This document shows, piece after piece, positions 1 through 11,100 of a stretch of DNA of 64,000 nt (position 1 is the stretch's first letter; the number at the start of each line of letters is the position of its first letter). The DNA is from Ypsolopha sequella (lineage: Eukaryota > Arthropoda > Insecta > Lepidoptera > Ypsolophidae), in contig OW203997.1 of NCBI GenBank assembly GCA_934047225.1, positions 11,022,417 to 11,086,416 on the forward strand, written 5' to 3'. The translations under genes were made by a program, and so were the position numbers. A model generated the notes under the pieces. It was not told where the DNA came from. It was given only the letters and a program-made list of their open reading frames with translations, and ran no database searches.

Positions 1-95
1 ACATTTTTAAAAGTTAACTTAAAAGTTAATCCGTTAATCAAAATATTAACTTCGTTAATTAACGATTAACGGATTAACGAGTTAATGCCCAGCTA
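1..95. repeat. TTAA-rich imperfect repeats at window edge
   Basis: Imperfect repetitions of GTTAAT/GTTAAC and their complement CGATTAAC run into the left edge, ending near TTAATGCCCAG. This is probably one end of a larger repeat cut by the window boundary. No family could be assigned. Confidence 0.4.
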
Positions 96-189
96 TGGTT
101 ATGAACCAGCTGTGCTTTTATTTACTAGATCGACCTGAAAATGACCACGTCGCGTACAGACTACTCGGACCATCAGTCATCTTACCCGT

Positions 190-390
190 CCAAATTCATA
201 CTAGAGGCTTGGTAAATGATCACAGCATGATGAATCGATAACAATTTTTGTGAAATTCGTATAGTGAAATTTCGACTTCCCATTAACTGGGGAGTCAAAA
301 TTTAATTTTATGAATTTTACAGAAATCGTTATTGGTTCATGATGCTGATCACTTACCAAGGCTCAAGTATGAATGTTTGCAAATACACCT
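190..390. mobile_element. Foldback (hairpin) element, about 195 bp
   Basis: The sequence around CATACTAGAGGCTTGGTAA, then GATCACAGCATGATGAA, reappears inverted as TTCATGATGCTGATCAC then TTACCAAGGCTCAAGTATG. The middle also pairs (GACTTCCCA with TGGGGAGTC), so nearly the whole stretch folds into one imperfect hairpin. A half copy is present at about 51,395-51,475. No target duplication is visible. Confidence 0.7.
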
Positions 391-1596
391 TGTATACACT
401 TCCCAACCGTTTTTGGAAACTAATCGGAATATTGTATCGGTAGTTTGGTATAAACTTTGACTACAATAAAACCTAAAGTTGGAGATAACGCAACATCACA
501 AATGACAAAGAGGGACTGGACTAAAAAGCTTTAGAGGCTTGAAGGATACAACAATGGATCCTAGCTATTTATTGACTTCCAACCTTCGTTAGTATTATTG
601 ATTGGATGGACGCTATTGTTAGCATTTTTGTATTTCCTAATGTTGATTATAGTATATACTGAATTAAATACTACCCATATAAAAGTGTAACAGTGAGATA
701 TAATTCGTAAAGATGGTCACTCTCCAAATTAAAGTATGGGTATGTATAGAATTACTTTTATCATAAAAGTACAATTACAAGTTCCTAAATTATCTACATA
801 AGCAGGCTCAAAAGTTTATCCCTCAAACAACACTTAGAGAAAGTTATACAGTCTACAAAGTCTTTGAATTGCTTAGCAACGGGACCCTCTTGCAAATTTG
901 GCATTTAATGGACCTTTTTTATTAGAAAATGGGAAAACATAACGCAAGCTTCGTAAAATATAAAGCTCATTTTACGCTTGGTTTTCAATTAATCTTTCTG
1001 CCTAAAGTTTTAACGACAGCAAAGAGGAATTTAGGTACTGAAAATAAACTATTAAGATTTCAGATTTCAGATCAGATTAAGATTTCAGAGCAATTTCAAT
1101 TTTCGAAATAATCGAGGACATAGACAAATATTAGTCTTTTATTAAACTTTTATTATCCACGAGATAAAGAAGAAAAAACAAACTACTTTTTCCAAACATA
1201 ATAAAGTATCTAAAAAATCACAATCACAAATCGAAAAAATCACCGCAGTATTTATTTTTATTTGGAATATCAAGTCAGTTCAGATAGTCTTCGTCTGGGC
1301 AAAAAGCGCCCCTTTCCAGCGTCATCCGAAATTGACTCTTTTGATAAAGCTATTTCTTTTAAATGGTACGTTTAAAAATTATGAAAGAAATATATATTGT
1401 TCGTTAAATTATAAAGAATGACTTCATTGAAGGAAATTATTCTCGCGTATAAGAAACAGCATGCACAACATTGTTCAAAGTCAAGCTGTTTGTAGACTGA
1501 AATGAATTAAAATTGGTTATTTTTTGAAACCACTAACGGTATTTGTATGGTTCTTACACTTAAATACAAGGAAAATATTACTTCGAAAAATTATTT
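391..1596. other. No recognisable feature
   Basis: AT-rich DNA with short open frames only. I see no protein motif, RNA gene or repeat shared with the rest of the window. Confidence 0.6.
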
Positions 1597-1790
1597 ATGG
1601 AATTTTTTTCCGTCGGTCGCGTCCTTGTGGAAGGTTTCCTCCTATTTTGTGCTATCCGGTTACCCAGCGACGTCGTAATGCAATGCGTGCTAAAATATGA
1701 ATGTTATTCCAATATAGTTTCTGTCGGTATTTGTACCGACACATGTCGACTCAATATCGTTCGCGGCTACCTGCCCCTTAAGGGCCTTAC
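1597..1790 (+). repeat. Dispersed repeat family D, copy 1
   Basis: One of four related copies (also 2,095, 25,790 and 49,128), all on the + strand. Shared landmarks in order: TTCCGTC, TTTTGTGCTATCCGG, CGTCGTAA, ATGAATGTTAT, TTTGTACCGACACA and a closing CTACCTGCCCCTTAAG. The open frame across it is not conserved between copies, so this is a non-coding repeat of unknown class. Confidence 0.65.
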
Positions 1791-2094
1791 TATTGCCAAA
1801 TGGGTACTTTCTAAAGTCTACTCCTCTTTTACGGCCAAACCAAAAATAATGAAAAAATTTATTATGAATGATCAGTTTTTAGACAACAAATGCAACATTT
1901 TTCTTTTTCATACCACCAAAACTTCTACATAAATTTTTTTTTTACTGAATGGTGTTTTTTGACCTCAAATTCCCTACTGCTCCTGAGTGGATTGGCCGAT
2001 TGAATTCATCTATGCTTTGATAAATAGATAAACTTTATAGCTATAAACATAACATAAGATTATTCAATCGAGTAATCACGTCCAAGTGAAAAGT

Positions 2095-2262
2095 ATAATT
2101 TTCTCCTATTTCGCCCTATCAAGGACGCAGCGAGCGTCGTAACAGCCACTATGCATTGCGCGCTGATATGAACGTTATTTCAATGTCGTTTCCGTTGATA
2201 TTTGTAGTGACAAATATCGAGCTGCTAATTTGGCGATGGTAATCGCCTTAAGTGACGCCGCG
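2095..2262 (+). repeat. Dispersed repeat family D, copy 2
   Basis: Matches copies at 1,597, 25,790 and 49,128 through TTTTCTCCTATTT, CGTCGTAACAGCCAC, ATGAACGTTATTTCAATG and GTTGATATTTGTA. It is closest to the 25,790 copy, with which it shares AACAGCCACT and CGCCTTAAGT. Confidence 0.65.
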
Positions 2263-2417
2263 CATCTTCCACTCTACAGTACGGCCGGTTATTCCGATCA
2301 ACATACACTCGTATTTAAAAAAAAAAAACTTAGGCAGTCACTGTCAGTTGTTGCTGACAGAAGTGAAAACTTTTCCCTGCTGGCCAGGCGCAACACGTTA
2401 TAGCATGTGACGCGAAC

Positions 2418-2579
2418 TCATTAGATTATCTATAATGAACAGAAAATCACTTGTACTATCCCACAAATTTATTTAATTAAATAAATTTGTGGGATAGTAC
2501 AGGTGATTTTCTGTTCATTATGTATTCCAAGTTCCACCAAGTGCCAACAATCAACAGTGTAAACATTCATTAGATTATC
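2418..2579 (+). mobile_element. Hairpin-tail element 1 with 13-bp target duplication
   Basis: A palindrome with 45-bp arms (2,432-2,476 and 2,477-2,521), no loop and a single T/G mismatch is followed by a 45-bp tail (GTATTCCAAGTTCCACC, then AAGTGCCAACAATC). The 13-bp sequence TCATTAGATTATC sits on both sides (2,418-2,430 and 2,567-2,579), as a target-site duplication. The tail and the CACTTGTACT box in the arm match the element at 19,061-19,347, so they are one family. This copy lacks the hammerhead-like segment seen in its relatives. Confidence 0.75.
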
Positions 2580-2624
2580 CCTTACCGAAAATCGCTCAAC
2601 GCATCTAAAGAAGTTTTCACTTCA

Positions 2625-2735
2625 ACAATAGTCACGACATGAATCCCCAAGGTGTCGTAGGTGTTTCCAAGTATGGACTATGAAATTAAATTATAGTCCA
2701 CACTCGTACAACCACGTTTCAATGTCGATAATGCG
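2625..2735 (+). repeat. Dispersed repeat family F, copy 1
   Basis: Contains AGTCACGACATGAATCCCC and, further on, AGTCCACACTCGTACAACC then CGTTTCAATG. Related copies lie at 28,682-28,760 (reverse) and 42,612-42,730. Class unknown. Confidence 0.5.
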
Positions 2736-2739
2736 AAAG

Positions 2740-3539
2740 AAACCCAAAAGCTTTTACGGTAGAGGGCGCTGAGTGTTTGTGTCTTATCACGCTCTTGTAA
2801 AAGACGCTGATAGATGTTATTTTTGCATTCCACATTTCTAAAGACTTTTGTGCCTTTTTGGTGTATTCGTCATATACTCTACCTGGCGTATCGCTCAGTT
2901 GAAGGAGGAACTAAAGAAAAGAGGTGCTTTGCTGCGGGGAATGAAAGGAGACTTTGTCGTTAAGTTCCCTTTCCTTTACATTCAAAAGCCACACAAACAC
3001 CCATTGCTTTAACTTTTCAATGAAAATAAGAAATGATTCAATTATTTGTATGTGAACTGACAAGCTAACAGACACAAACACACAGTGCCCTCTATGCGGA
3101 ACTAATTTGACAGTAAGCATGACAGTGGTGAGCCTATGTAATAATACTTTATATTCTCTGCTATAGTCGCATTTCGGGCACAAATAATGGGCTAACACAA
3201 AAATTAGAACCCGCCACCTCCGGCTCAGTGGTCGACTACTTGAACCGTTATACCACAGAGGCGGTTGAGAGGTTTTATACACTATCGTATGTGCTAAGAA
3301 ATGTAATTTTTGCTGTTAGGTAAATGAAAGCTAAAATCGCAGAAGTTGTTTTTGTCATTCACGATTTGAATTGCTAATGGACGGATACAACATGTAGGGG
3401 TACTATGTTATCTATCAAGTTGTGAGTCTCTCATGACGTGGGTGAGAAGGGACCGGATGTTTATGGCAGCCATTATACCCTCTAGTACATTCAATGTTAT
3501 ATTTCGTAGTATTTGTACCTATGTCTTCTTACTTAATAC
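2740..3539. other. No recognisable feature
   Basis: The longest reading frame here (123 codons, reverse strand, 2,911-3,282) has no recognisable domain and no supporting splice or repeat structure. I consider it accidental. Confidence 0.5.
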
Positions 3540-3630
3540 TCTTAAGGGCCCCTTATCCCTGACATTGAGCACCTTACTTTGCATCAAGTATAACTGAACT
3601 TCCAATTAGCGCGCTCTGAGCCGTTGCTGC
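3540..3630 (+). repeat. Dispersed repeat family G, copy 1
   Basis: ACATTGAGCACCTTACTTTG, GAACTTCCAATTAGCGCG and CTCTGAGCCGTTG are shared with copies at 16,466-16,560 and 45,803-45,890. Class unknown. Confidence 0.5.
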
Positions 3631-4394
3631 TGCGACAACCAAAACAAGGTCTGTAAAAACACGATTTTCACTCAAAAAACGTTTAGCCGGTGAAATTTTC
3701 AAGAAAGTATCCGTTCAAATACTTAAATGGCCTGAAATTTTCATATGTTTAATCTGGTTTTATAAATTATAATAAGTAAATAAAACGAGTTTATTTTGTG
3801 TACTTTCGTGTTAAAAATTATTCCGTTATTCTTTATCATTTTTGTTTTTTTTATCTATACCTATAAATCCATGATCATTTCTCTCCCAAAAATATCGCGT
3901 GGACTTTCATTCATTTGGTTTTGTGTGATTTGGAAGAATGGCCTTATAAATCACATGTTTGCTTCCTTCGTGTATATTTCAATAAATTTTTATAAAGTTT
4001 GGGTTCCATTGCTGTCTGTTTACATACATACTTACATACTTACGCCTGTCTTCGAGAAGGGTAGGCAGAGACTACAGATTTCCATCTGCTACGATCCAGA
4101 CACACATCTTTCGCTTCTTCCAAATCCTCAGTCTAGTTATACAAGCTGTTCTATTCCGGGTACTTTTGACATTGCCCTTCTTCAGTATGTATGTATGATA
4201 TATAGGTATTTATAATAAAGTATATAGTAGCATACTGAAGAAGGGCAATTCCCATACCTTAATTTTTAATAGATAATTTTTCATTTTTTTTTCAGAGAAA
4301 ATACGCCATTTTAGGAAATAGTTTTCATTATTTTGGTATATAAATTAACCATTATTTTTTTATGATTTTTTAAAGAATTGTCCGATGACCTTGT
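3631..4394. other. No recognisable feature
   Basis: T-rich sequence with a 139-codon, hydrophobic, low-complexity open frame (3,796-4,215) that shows no family motif. An inverted pair of CTGAAGAAGGGCAAT-like segments (about 4,170-4,190 and 4,232-4,250) suggests a small decayed hairpin. Confidence 0.45.
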
Positions 4395-4725
4395 CACTTG
4401 ACAATTTGAGACATTATACTGATTGTGATGCGTGATTGCTTATAAAAAAGTGGTCTGTCTCTGTCTGTCTACTCATCTGTCATCTAGCTGTCAAATTAGT
4501 CTGCAGCAAATTATTATAAATTTATCTTGATAGCAAAGGACACATTTCTAAATAGCCGTTCTTCAAGTGACGTCAGTGACGTCACACGAAGGCAAATGGG
4601 AGTTGCAGCCTTTCGTAAAAATATTCATCATCATAAGGTTTTTAGACCAAAATTTCAAAAATACGGCTCATTAAACCAAAATCTCGAAATGGTTTTCGAA
4701 TTAACACACCTTTACATAATTTTAT
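4395..4725 (+). repeat. Dispersed repeat family H, forward copy
   Basis: About 330 bp resembling the reverse complement of 44,455-44,770. Shared blocks: ACTGATTGTGATG, GTGATTGCTTATAAAAAAG, ACACATTTCTAAA, CACACGAAGGCAAATG and AATTAACACACCTT. Both copies can be read as similar short peptides, but that follows from nucleotide identity. This copy has two tandem TGACGTCA boxes (about 4,567-4,583) that the other lacks. Confidence 0.6.
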
Positions 4726-5574
4726 CTATGCCAATTGATGTTTGTTTTTGTCAACATAACAGTTTTATAAACTTAGTAACAGTTATTTGACGACTAAATA
4801 TTATTTATCGATGACGAGCGACCAAAGGGGTCTTAATCTTTACTTTGTAGTTGCGCTCTCATTTCGAATCCTGTATTAGCTATTACGCAAATAACGTTAG
4901 AGGATCGATAAAGGAATTAAGGTCACATTGACAATTATATATGAAAGAATAACATTCTTAGTGTATTGCATTAGGGTCAAATATGGATTAGCAAAATGTA
5001 ATATTATATTTAACAAAATAACGAGTTTGATAACATTTCGCCGATAAGTAGGTACGATCTGGGAGAGCTGCGCGGGGCAGCTTTCCGCTCTGTTGCGAGC
5101 GGTTGGATGGTCGGCGGAACTTTCCCCGATAACATATTGTGGTACAATTTTCTTTGTGTTTGTGGGCTTGTCTTTTGTGTGGTGGTGGTTCCCTTTTATC
5201 TTTCTTTATATTTGTTATTTTATACTTTCTCTTAGCTAGGCGACGCTCGCGGAAGATTTATTTATGGGCCATAGGCCTCTTTAAATCTGAAGCTCACACA
5301 TTGATATTGCGTTCTTGCTACATTAATAAATCTTATGTTACGATACAAACATACATAATTATTTAATTTGTTCTAGTTAAACTATGTAATATGTTTTATG
5401 TTATTATTACATTATGTTGTATTCGTCTATGGTTACGTAGCAACATCCATAATTACTTACTTTATGTCAGAATGCAAACATGTAAATCTTTAAATAAATA
5501 AATAATAAAAATTATTTCTCTATTTTAAATCTTGGCGATGCCACATAAACACAAGAAAATACAAATGAACATGA
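4726..5574. other. No recognisable gene; possible retroposon 3' tail
   Basis: Mostly featureless. The stretch from about 5,060 has a GC-richer patch, then AT-rich DNA ending in AAATAAATAAATAATAAA near 5,500, which looks like the A-rich 3' end of a retroposed sequence. No coding similarity is visible. Confidence 0.3.
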
Positions 5575-6008
5575 AGGACTTTCTGACAGCTAATTAAAAA
5601 AAAAAAAGTTCAGAGTATCTCAATAGATGGCGTTAACGAGACATGGCAAGAGTTGCCAACTCAAAAACATGTTTGATGTGAACGATTATACTTCGAATAA
5701 AAAAATAAAAGCAAATTTATTGGTGATCGGAATCGTGATAATGACGAGAAAATTAAATATTGAATATTTTATGGAGGTCGTAATAAACAAATTAATTTTA
5801 TCTTAAAATTTACATAAACATAAAACATATGAAATGAATCCCTAAAGGGTGTCCTTGTGGAAATGAAAAAATATCTTGCCGTGTATTTACCGTGCAAAAT
5901 TATAAAAGGACCAATGGGCAACACTCAGTCAGACCACGTCTCGTCAACGCCATCTGTAGAGTAATTTGGAAACAAGGTTTTTTTTAAATGAGCTGTCAGA
6001 AAATCCCT
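5575..6008. mobile_element. MITE with long terminal inverted repeats
   Basis: The left end AGGACTTTCTGACAGCTAAT and the right end, read inverted as AGGGATTTTCTGACAGCTCA, match. Inner boxes AGATGGCGTTAACGAGAC and AGATGGCGTTGACGAGAC continue the inverted repeat for roughly 70 bp each side. The 300-bp centre is AT-rich and non-coding. No clear target duplication; superfamily unknown. Confidence 0.65.
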
Positions 6009-6099
6009 CGTTATGGTATAGAGACGAAGAAGAAAATTAAATATGGACCCAGAGCTTTTCACATCCAAATTTACTTTTCTGTGCTTTTCTAGACCGTAA

Positions 6100-6313
6100 T
6101 CCGTACACCTCCGTACTTCCGTACCCTTATTCTTATTCTAAATGTGTAGAGTGTGTTTGTTAGTTTGTTGGTTGTTGATTTGTTGGTTTGTCCTTCTTTG
6201 TCCGTAATTTTTTGCAAAGAGATAGTTTATGGGCAGGAGAGTGACGTAGGCTACTTTTATTCCGGAAAAATGCAAACTAAATAAGCGCGGGCAAAGCCGC
6301 GGGCAAAAGCTAG
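6100..6313 (+). mobile_element. Short non-autonomous Helitron, family 2
   Basis: The 3' end carries CGCGGGCAAAGCCGCG, which folds as a 5-bp stem with a 6-nt loop, then GGGCAAAAGCTAG followed by T. This fits a Helitron 3' end (hairpin plus CTRR, insertion before T). The body matches the copy at 58,908-59,097 (TTGGTTTGTCCTTCTTT, ATAGTTTATGGGC, GGAAAAATGCAAACTAAAT). The 5' boundary, probably the TC after A at 6,099, is uncertain. Confidence 0.65.
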
Positions 6314-7475
6314 TGATATTACAATGTTAGTTAAAATGAAACATGGTCCTGGATTGTTTATCGCTGGTTTGTTTCAATTCCTTAGTATTTACTTGGTATA
6401 AAAAGTTATGTTGCTAAAAAGTAAGATTGCTTTGTTTTGTGGTTGCTACTTTCACTATAGGAATTCAATTTCCCGCAATACTTTGAAGCATGACAAGGTT
6501 GGAACTAGTCTAAACTAATTGCGCTCGCCCATATACTCGTAGATAAATTCAATTTAAAACGCTTGCTGTGTGTACCGAACTCTGTAAACGCATTTAAAAA
6601 TAGATTCCTCATTTCATTATGTACGAAAGAGCCTCTTAAAGTATTTAATAATTTGGCAATAAGGAACAAAAATAAGAGTAAAAATAAAAAGTAATTTTTC
6701 TGAGCCAATTTTCTTATTATCGCTAAAAAAGAGCCAAAACGCAGTCAATATCGTGGCTCGGACGGATCGATCCTACAGAAATCCACCTTATTATCTGATA
6801 GCTAAACTCGTTTTATTTTATTTTTCAACGCATGTGCTCGTGAGAACTTTTCTCAATAATGCTTATAATTGGTAATTATTTTGACAACCTTCTTTGAGCA
6901 AAGTTGACCTTTCCGCGCTACTTAAATAGGCGCCAGCCATAGATTTAGGAAAATCAAAGGAGCCAGCAAAGTTGTATGGAATTTCATTGCTGATGAGTTT
7001 AAGCCACCAGCAATTTCATTTGGAAATCCATTATTGTAGACTCGCTACGCTCGTGTTACAAATCGCACTTGTAGCATAATGACTTTGTTATTGATAACCT
7101 GCAAAACAATATTAAAAACGGGAATAAAATAGTGGGAATAAAATGCGTTACTTCCGTAGCTTTCGGCAAAAGAAAAAAAAAACAATTTTCATTCCCAAGT
7201 CCACGCATTTCTAAACTTTAAATTTGAATAAACAACATTAAATAGACATTTCCGTACAAATATTTTTACTAGAAATATCAATTCGCCGCCACATCGGTCT
7301 GAAATATATTTCAATTTCGCCCAAAGATCCTCTGATGTATGGAAATATGAAGTTATACCCAATGGGAATACGACCTCTGATCCAAAATCTTCAAGTTTAT
7401 TTTCCTATACGACGAAACCCAGTTTTGTATAGTAGCCTGTAGTATTAAGGTATATTTATAAACGATTTCACCCTT
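6314..7475. other. No recognisable feature
   Basis: AT-rich sequence without a supported gene or a repeat shared with other parts of the window. Confidence 0.5.
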
Positions 7476-7726
7476 ATGAGAGGCAGTGGCGTGCACAGAA
7501 CTTTTTGCTGGAAAAACAAGCAATTGGTCAAGAATAACAATAAAAAACACTGATAAAAAAAAATATTTGTATGACGCCAGGGTAGACAATGTCTAACCTA
7601 GAGTGAAAATTTCCAATTCTTTTTTTCAAATTGATATTTAAATTTTTTCATATTTTTTTCATTGTTATTCTTGACCAATTGCTTGCTTTTCCAGCAAAAA
7701 GTTCTGTGCACGCCACTGATGAGAGG
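7476..7726. mobile_element. hAT-type MITE, CAGTGGCGTGC family, with 8-bp TSD
   Basis: The 235-bp element (7,484-7,718) begins CAGTGGCGTGCACAGAACTT and ends with its inverse. The terminal inverted repeats run nearly 60 bp with one or two mismatches. It is flanked on both sides by ATGAGAGG, an 8-bp target duplication typical of hAT elements. The internal AGGGTAGACAATGTCT box matches AGGGTAGACAGTGTCT in the 1.2-kb relative at 37,299-38,498. It has no coding capacity. It sits directly beside the end of a Penelope-like fragment. Confidence 0.9.
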
Positions 7727-7893
7727 GTAATATTATTAAAACTCGCGTGGGCTGACATACTAAATTATTATTACATACGGCTTGAACACTCATGTGTGAT
7801 TGTTGTTGACTATATGCCAACCGTTTCACCGATACAATTTCGGCATTATCAAGGCGAATGTCGTTGCTAGGACGACGACGCGGCGTTCACCGG
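7727..7893 (-). mobile_element. 3' end of a Penelope-like element (fragment)
   Basis: On the reverse strand this matches the end of the GIY-YIG open frame and its 3' flank at 60,425-60,600. The coding tail around GTGAACGCCGCGTCGTCG, the stop, and the segments CATATAGTCAACAACAATCA and AGTATGTCAGC are all recognisable. Only about 165 bp remain, so it is a strongly 5'-truncated copy. It shows that the family inserted at least twice here. Confidence 0.8.
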
Positions 7894-8340
7894 CGTTATG
7901 AAGAGAGTGCGTTATGAAAGTCATTGGAAAAGTTACCTGCAAGTCTAAACACCTATTTGTAATATGTAGGACACGATCAAAGTATAAGAAGTTTTACTAA
8001 AATGTAAGAATTAGATTGTGTATTCACAGGGACATGTCATTATTGTATGGCAATAAACTTAAACGCAATAAAGAAGTAGTCATAATCTGAAAGTTGTTTC
8101 TTTTTTGCCTTAGAACGAACTGTGCTGATTCAGTGCATCAGGGCGAAGCTCTAAATAGGTAGGCGTGAACTGTGTGCCTACTTGATGACGTCACGCCTTT
8201 ACCCTCCTGATTTTCATTATCCCTAGATAAAAGCCGAAAAATGATTTGTAGAATGTGAACATATATTACATCGAATTACGATTTACTAAAAATAGTATTT
8301 TGCCACATGATTTGGTTGGTTTTCAACAAAAAGTCAAAAA
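7894..8340. other. No recognisable feature
   Basis: Nothing beyond short AT-rich sequence; the element boundary of the preceding Penelope fragment lies at its left. Confidence 0.5.
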
Positions 8341-8430
8341 TAGGTACGACGACCAGCGAAGCGAGGAGGATTGTGTCAGATTGCTTGTGTTCATAAATTC
8401 GGGAGCCAAGCGAAGTGCAGCAGCGCGAGC
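8341..8430 (+). repeat. Arm of an imperfect inverted pair (partner at 9,334)
   Basis: TAGGTACGACGACCAGCGAA through TCGGGAGCCAAGCGAAGTG resembles the reverse complement of 9,334-9,418 (TAGGTGCGACGATGACGAG through CTGGGAGCCGAGCCAAGTG). The arms are about 900 bp apart and clearly diverged. Confidence 0.5.
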
Positions 8431-8685
8431 GACTCTTTTAGTTACTTTAATTATATAATCCTCGTACCTTGCATTGCTTCGCATGATCCTCTGTGATATC
8501 AACAGTACTGTGATATAAATTTGATTCCTTTAAATATTTTCGATACAAAAAAAAAATGAATTATTTATTCCAAACCGCGCAACAAACCGCTACTATGAAA
8601 CTTTCCATGATAACTAATCTTATTATAAAGCACGCCTGTTTTACATTAAAAAAATAACCATTATTTTTACCTTAAAAATATATTT

Positions 8686-8800
8686 TATCTACTACCATAC
8701 AGCAACATCAAAAATAGTTTTATAAGTTGGTACTTACATTGTTAAACCGATATTACAACACCGCAATTCTGCGCTGCGACTAGCCCAATTTGTTATTACA
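8686..8800 (+). repeat. Dispersed repeat family E, copy 1
   Basis: Carries ATCTACTACCATACAGCAA, CAACATCAAAAATAG and the family core CACCGCAATTCTGCGCTG. Other copies: 20,083 (-), 35,280 (+), 48,460 (+), 49,363 (-) and 61,668 (+). Confidence 0.6.
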
Positions 8801-8859
8801 CCGATAGAGAGCAGAGGCGAGAAATAAGTCCCGAACTTATTTATTAAAACATGCCCCCT

Positions 8860-8920
8860 TTATCCTGATTGGCCTTCAAGGCAGAATTACCGTAACGACG
8901 CACCTGGGGTTCATAAACGT
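8860..8920 (+). repeat. Dispersed repeat family I, copy 1
   Basis: TTTATCCTGATTGGCCT, CAAGGCAGAATTACC and GACGCACC match the last 55 bases of the window (63,945-64,000). Confidence 0.5.
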
Positions 8921-9333
8921 GCTAGATGTATAATTATTTCGTGTTCTTATTTATTATTTAAGATAATATTTATTAACTGTTTATCATTTGATATCTTGTC
9001 AGGAGTCGAGCCTTTAATATAGAATCTGTATTTACTATTGTTTATCCAGGTTTGAAATAAATTTATGAAACAAGATAACCTTTCATTATGTCAGCTAATC
9101 TCAAAATATGTTACAGTTGCACGAAATAATATTTTGAGTGAATAGCGCGCTTTTTGAGAGCGCACTATACTTCGGTTGTCGTAACACATACGGCTAGAGT
9201 GCGCTACTTTATACAATAATGAAACCTCTGAGAGATCCGTTCTACTTGATGCATAATGACATCAGAGAATATAAAATGACATGCTCAATGTCAGGTACCT
9301 ACTATAGAGTCTTAACAGAAAATTATCAGGGGT

Positions 9334-9418
9334 CGCCTCACTTGGCTCGGCTCCCAGATTTATGATCAGAAGCAACCTAAACGGACCTTCTTGCTTCGCT
9401 CGTCATCGTCGCACCTAA
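9334..9418 (-). repeat. Second arm of the 8,341 inverted pair
   Basis: Reverse-strand partner of 8,341-8,430. The sequence after it (about 9,430-9,530, with GTGCATTCGGCGTACTAT) resembles 29,200-29,250, so more than one decayed repeat is present. Confidence 0.45.
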
Positions 9419-9622
9419 TTCAGTAGATCGTCGTAGCGAAAATTCGAAAAAAATTTATTCGATGAATCGTGCATTCGGCGTACTATTATTCGAGAAATCG
9501 TTTTTCGGTGTACCGAAAAAAGATTCTCTTACAGATAAAACTGTTTTTTTAAATACATATTGCGTATGTTTTTGTATTTCTAAGCTGACCAGTTATACCC
9601 TATGATACTAAAGGGAGTATAA

Positions 9623-11100
9623 TCTGTATATATAAAATTCAAAGTCCTGACTGACTGACTGACTGACTGACTGACTGACTGACTTATATATCAACGCACA
9701 GCCTAAACCACTGGTCCTAGAGACTTGAAATTTTGCATATAGATACCTTATATAGTGTAGGCATCCACTAAGAAAGGATTTTTCAAAATTCACCCTCTAA
9801 GGGGGTGAAACGGGGGTCCAAAGTTTATATGGGGAAACAAGATTAGTTAGACTATTTTATTCGAGACTTCACAAGAGTACTCCTATCTATAAATGAGTAA
9901 ACATGTGTTTCAGGTTTTTTCAGAATTCCACCCCTAAAAGGGGGAAATGGGGTGACAAATTCTGAAAATCAACATGGGTATCGTTTGTATGGTTTATCGG
10001 GTCGCTGATTACGAAAACAACAACTATTTCTAAATCCAACGAAGTGGACGTGAAATACCATCATCCCCTGTTGGGGTGCGATGGGGTTGATATGTTGAAA
10101 TGTGTAAATATCAATATGGGTGTCGTTTTTATGTTTTTTTGGGACGTTAATTATGAAAATGGCATCGATTTTGAAATTTAATATAGTGGACATGAAAATT
10201 CTTGAAAGTATGTGTGCCAGAGCAAATCGGCTGTAACAGACGAACAGACAGACAGCCACACAAGTGATCCTATTAGGGTTCCATTTTTTCCTTTTGAGGT
10301 ATCTATCTATCTATATATCCACAATCTATCTATATCTTTCCATATCCCAGCAAAATATTTTTGGAATGGAAGGTTGAAGGGGTTGGACCACGGGGTACCA
10401 AAAAAAGTTCTTTTTTATGTGAATACTTTGACGGCCTGTTTCTCCCAAACGGCTATACTTAGACCCATGTTGATGGGTGTCTAGGAAAAGGTTTCGACGA
10501 GATCTACCCGCCGAAAGTGTCAAAATTTTACAGGCCCGTATCTCCCAAACAGCTAATGCTATAGACCCATGTTCATGGTACTCTAAGAAAAGGGCTCGGC
10601 AAGATCTAAAGTCGAAAAAAAAAAATTGCCAAACATTTGATCGGCCATATCTCCCGAAAGGCTAATTGTAGGGAGTTCGGGTTTCAACTATTGTGATCGG
10701 TCAAGCTGGGGCTATATGACCAAAAAAAAAATTAAACAGTTTTGACAGTTTTTTGACAGGTCCAAAAAAAGTATCCCGATTTGCATAAAACTCAAGGGGC
10801 ATTCGGGGTCGCCAATTACGCTGCTGTATTCAAATTTGAAATTTTTTGACAACTGATAGGGATTTTGACACTCTTTCGGAAAAACTTTGATCGGTGAGTC
10901 CGTTTGGCATTCTGGTGAGGCCGAAAAACGAGCATGTGAGGACGGACAGGGCGCGTTCGTAGTCTGAGCATGCAAGTTTTTCGGCCGAGCACTACACCTT
11001 GACTCCCAGAGGGAGTGAGAGCACTTATAATGTTTGTTTCTGAAAAAAATGTAATTTGTTTCCTGTAGGCCACGCGGGCGAAGCCGCGGGCAGAAGCTAG
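9623..11100 (+). mobile_element. Non-autonomous Helitron, family 1, copy A (1,478 bp)
   Basis: It starts with TC (TCTGTATATATAAAATTC) after an A and ends in CTAG before a T, the A^T insertion rule of Helitrons. Just inside the 3' end CGCGGGCGAAGCCGCG forms the subterminal hairpin. Near the 5' end is a (GACT)n microsatellite (about 9,649-9,684). The body matches the copy at 35,468-37,215 over its whole length. No Rep or helicase coding is present, so it needs proteins from another element. Confidence 0.88.

Noticed and set aside
3796..4215. 139-codon hydrophobic open frame
   Set aside because: Composition follows T-rich DNA; no family motif or conserved partner.
4527..4790. Conserved small protein shared with 44,454-44,717
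   Set aside because: Peptide similarity is explained by nucleotide similarity of a dispersed repeat, with no sign of coding constraint such as synonymous differences dominating.
9649..9684. GACT repeats as a possible CRISPR-like array
   Set aside because: A simple 4-bp microsatellite near a Helitron end, without spacers; the genome is eukaryotic.
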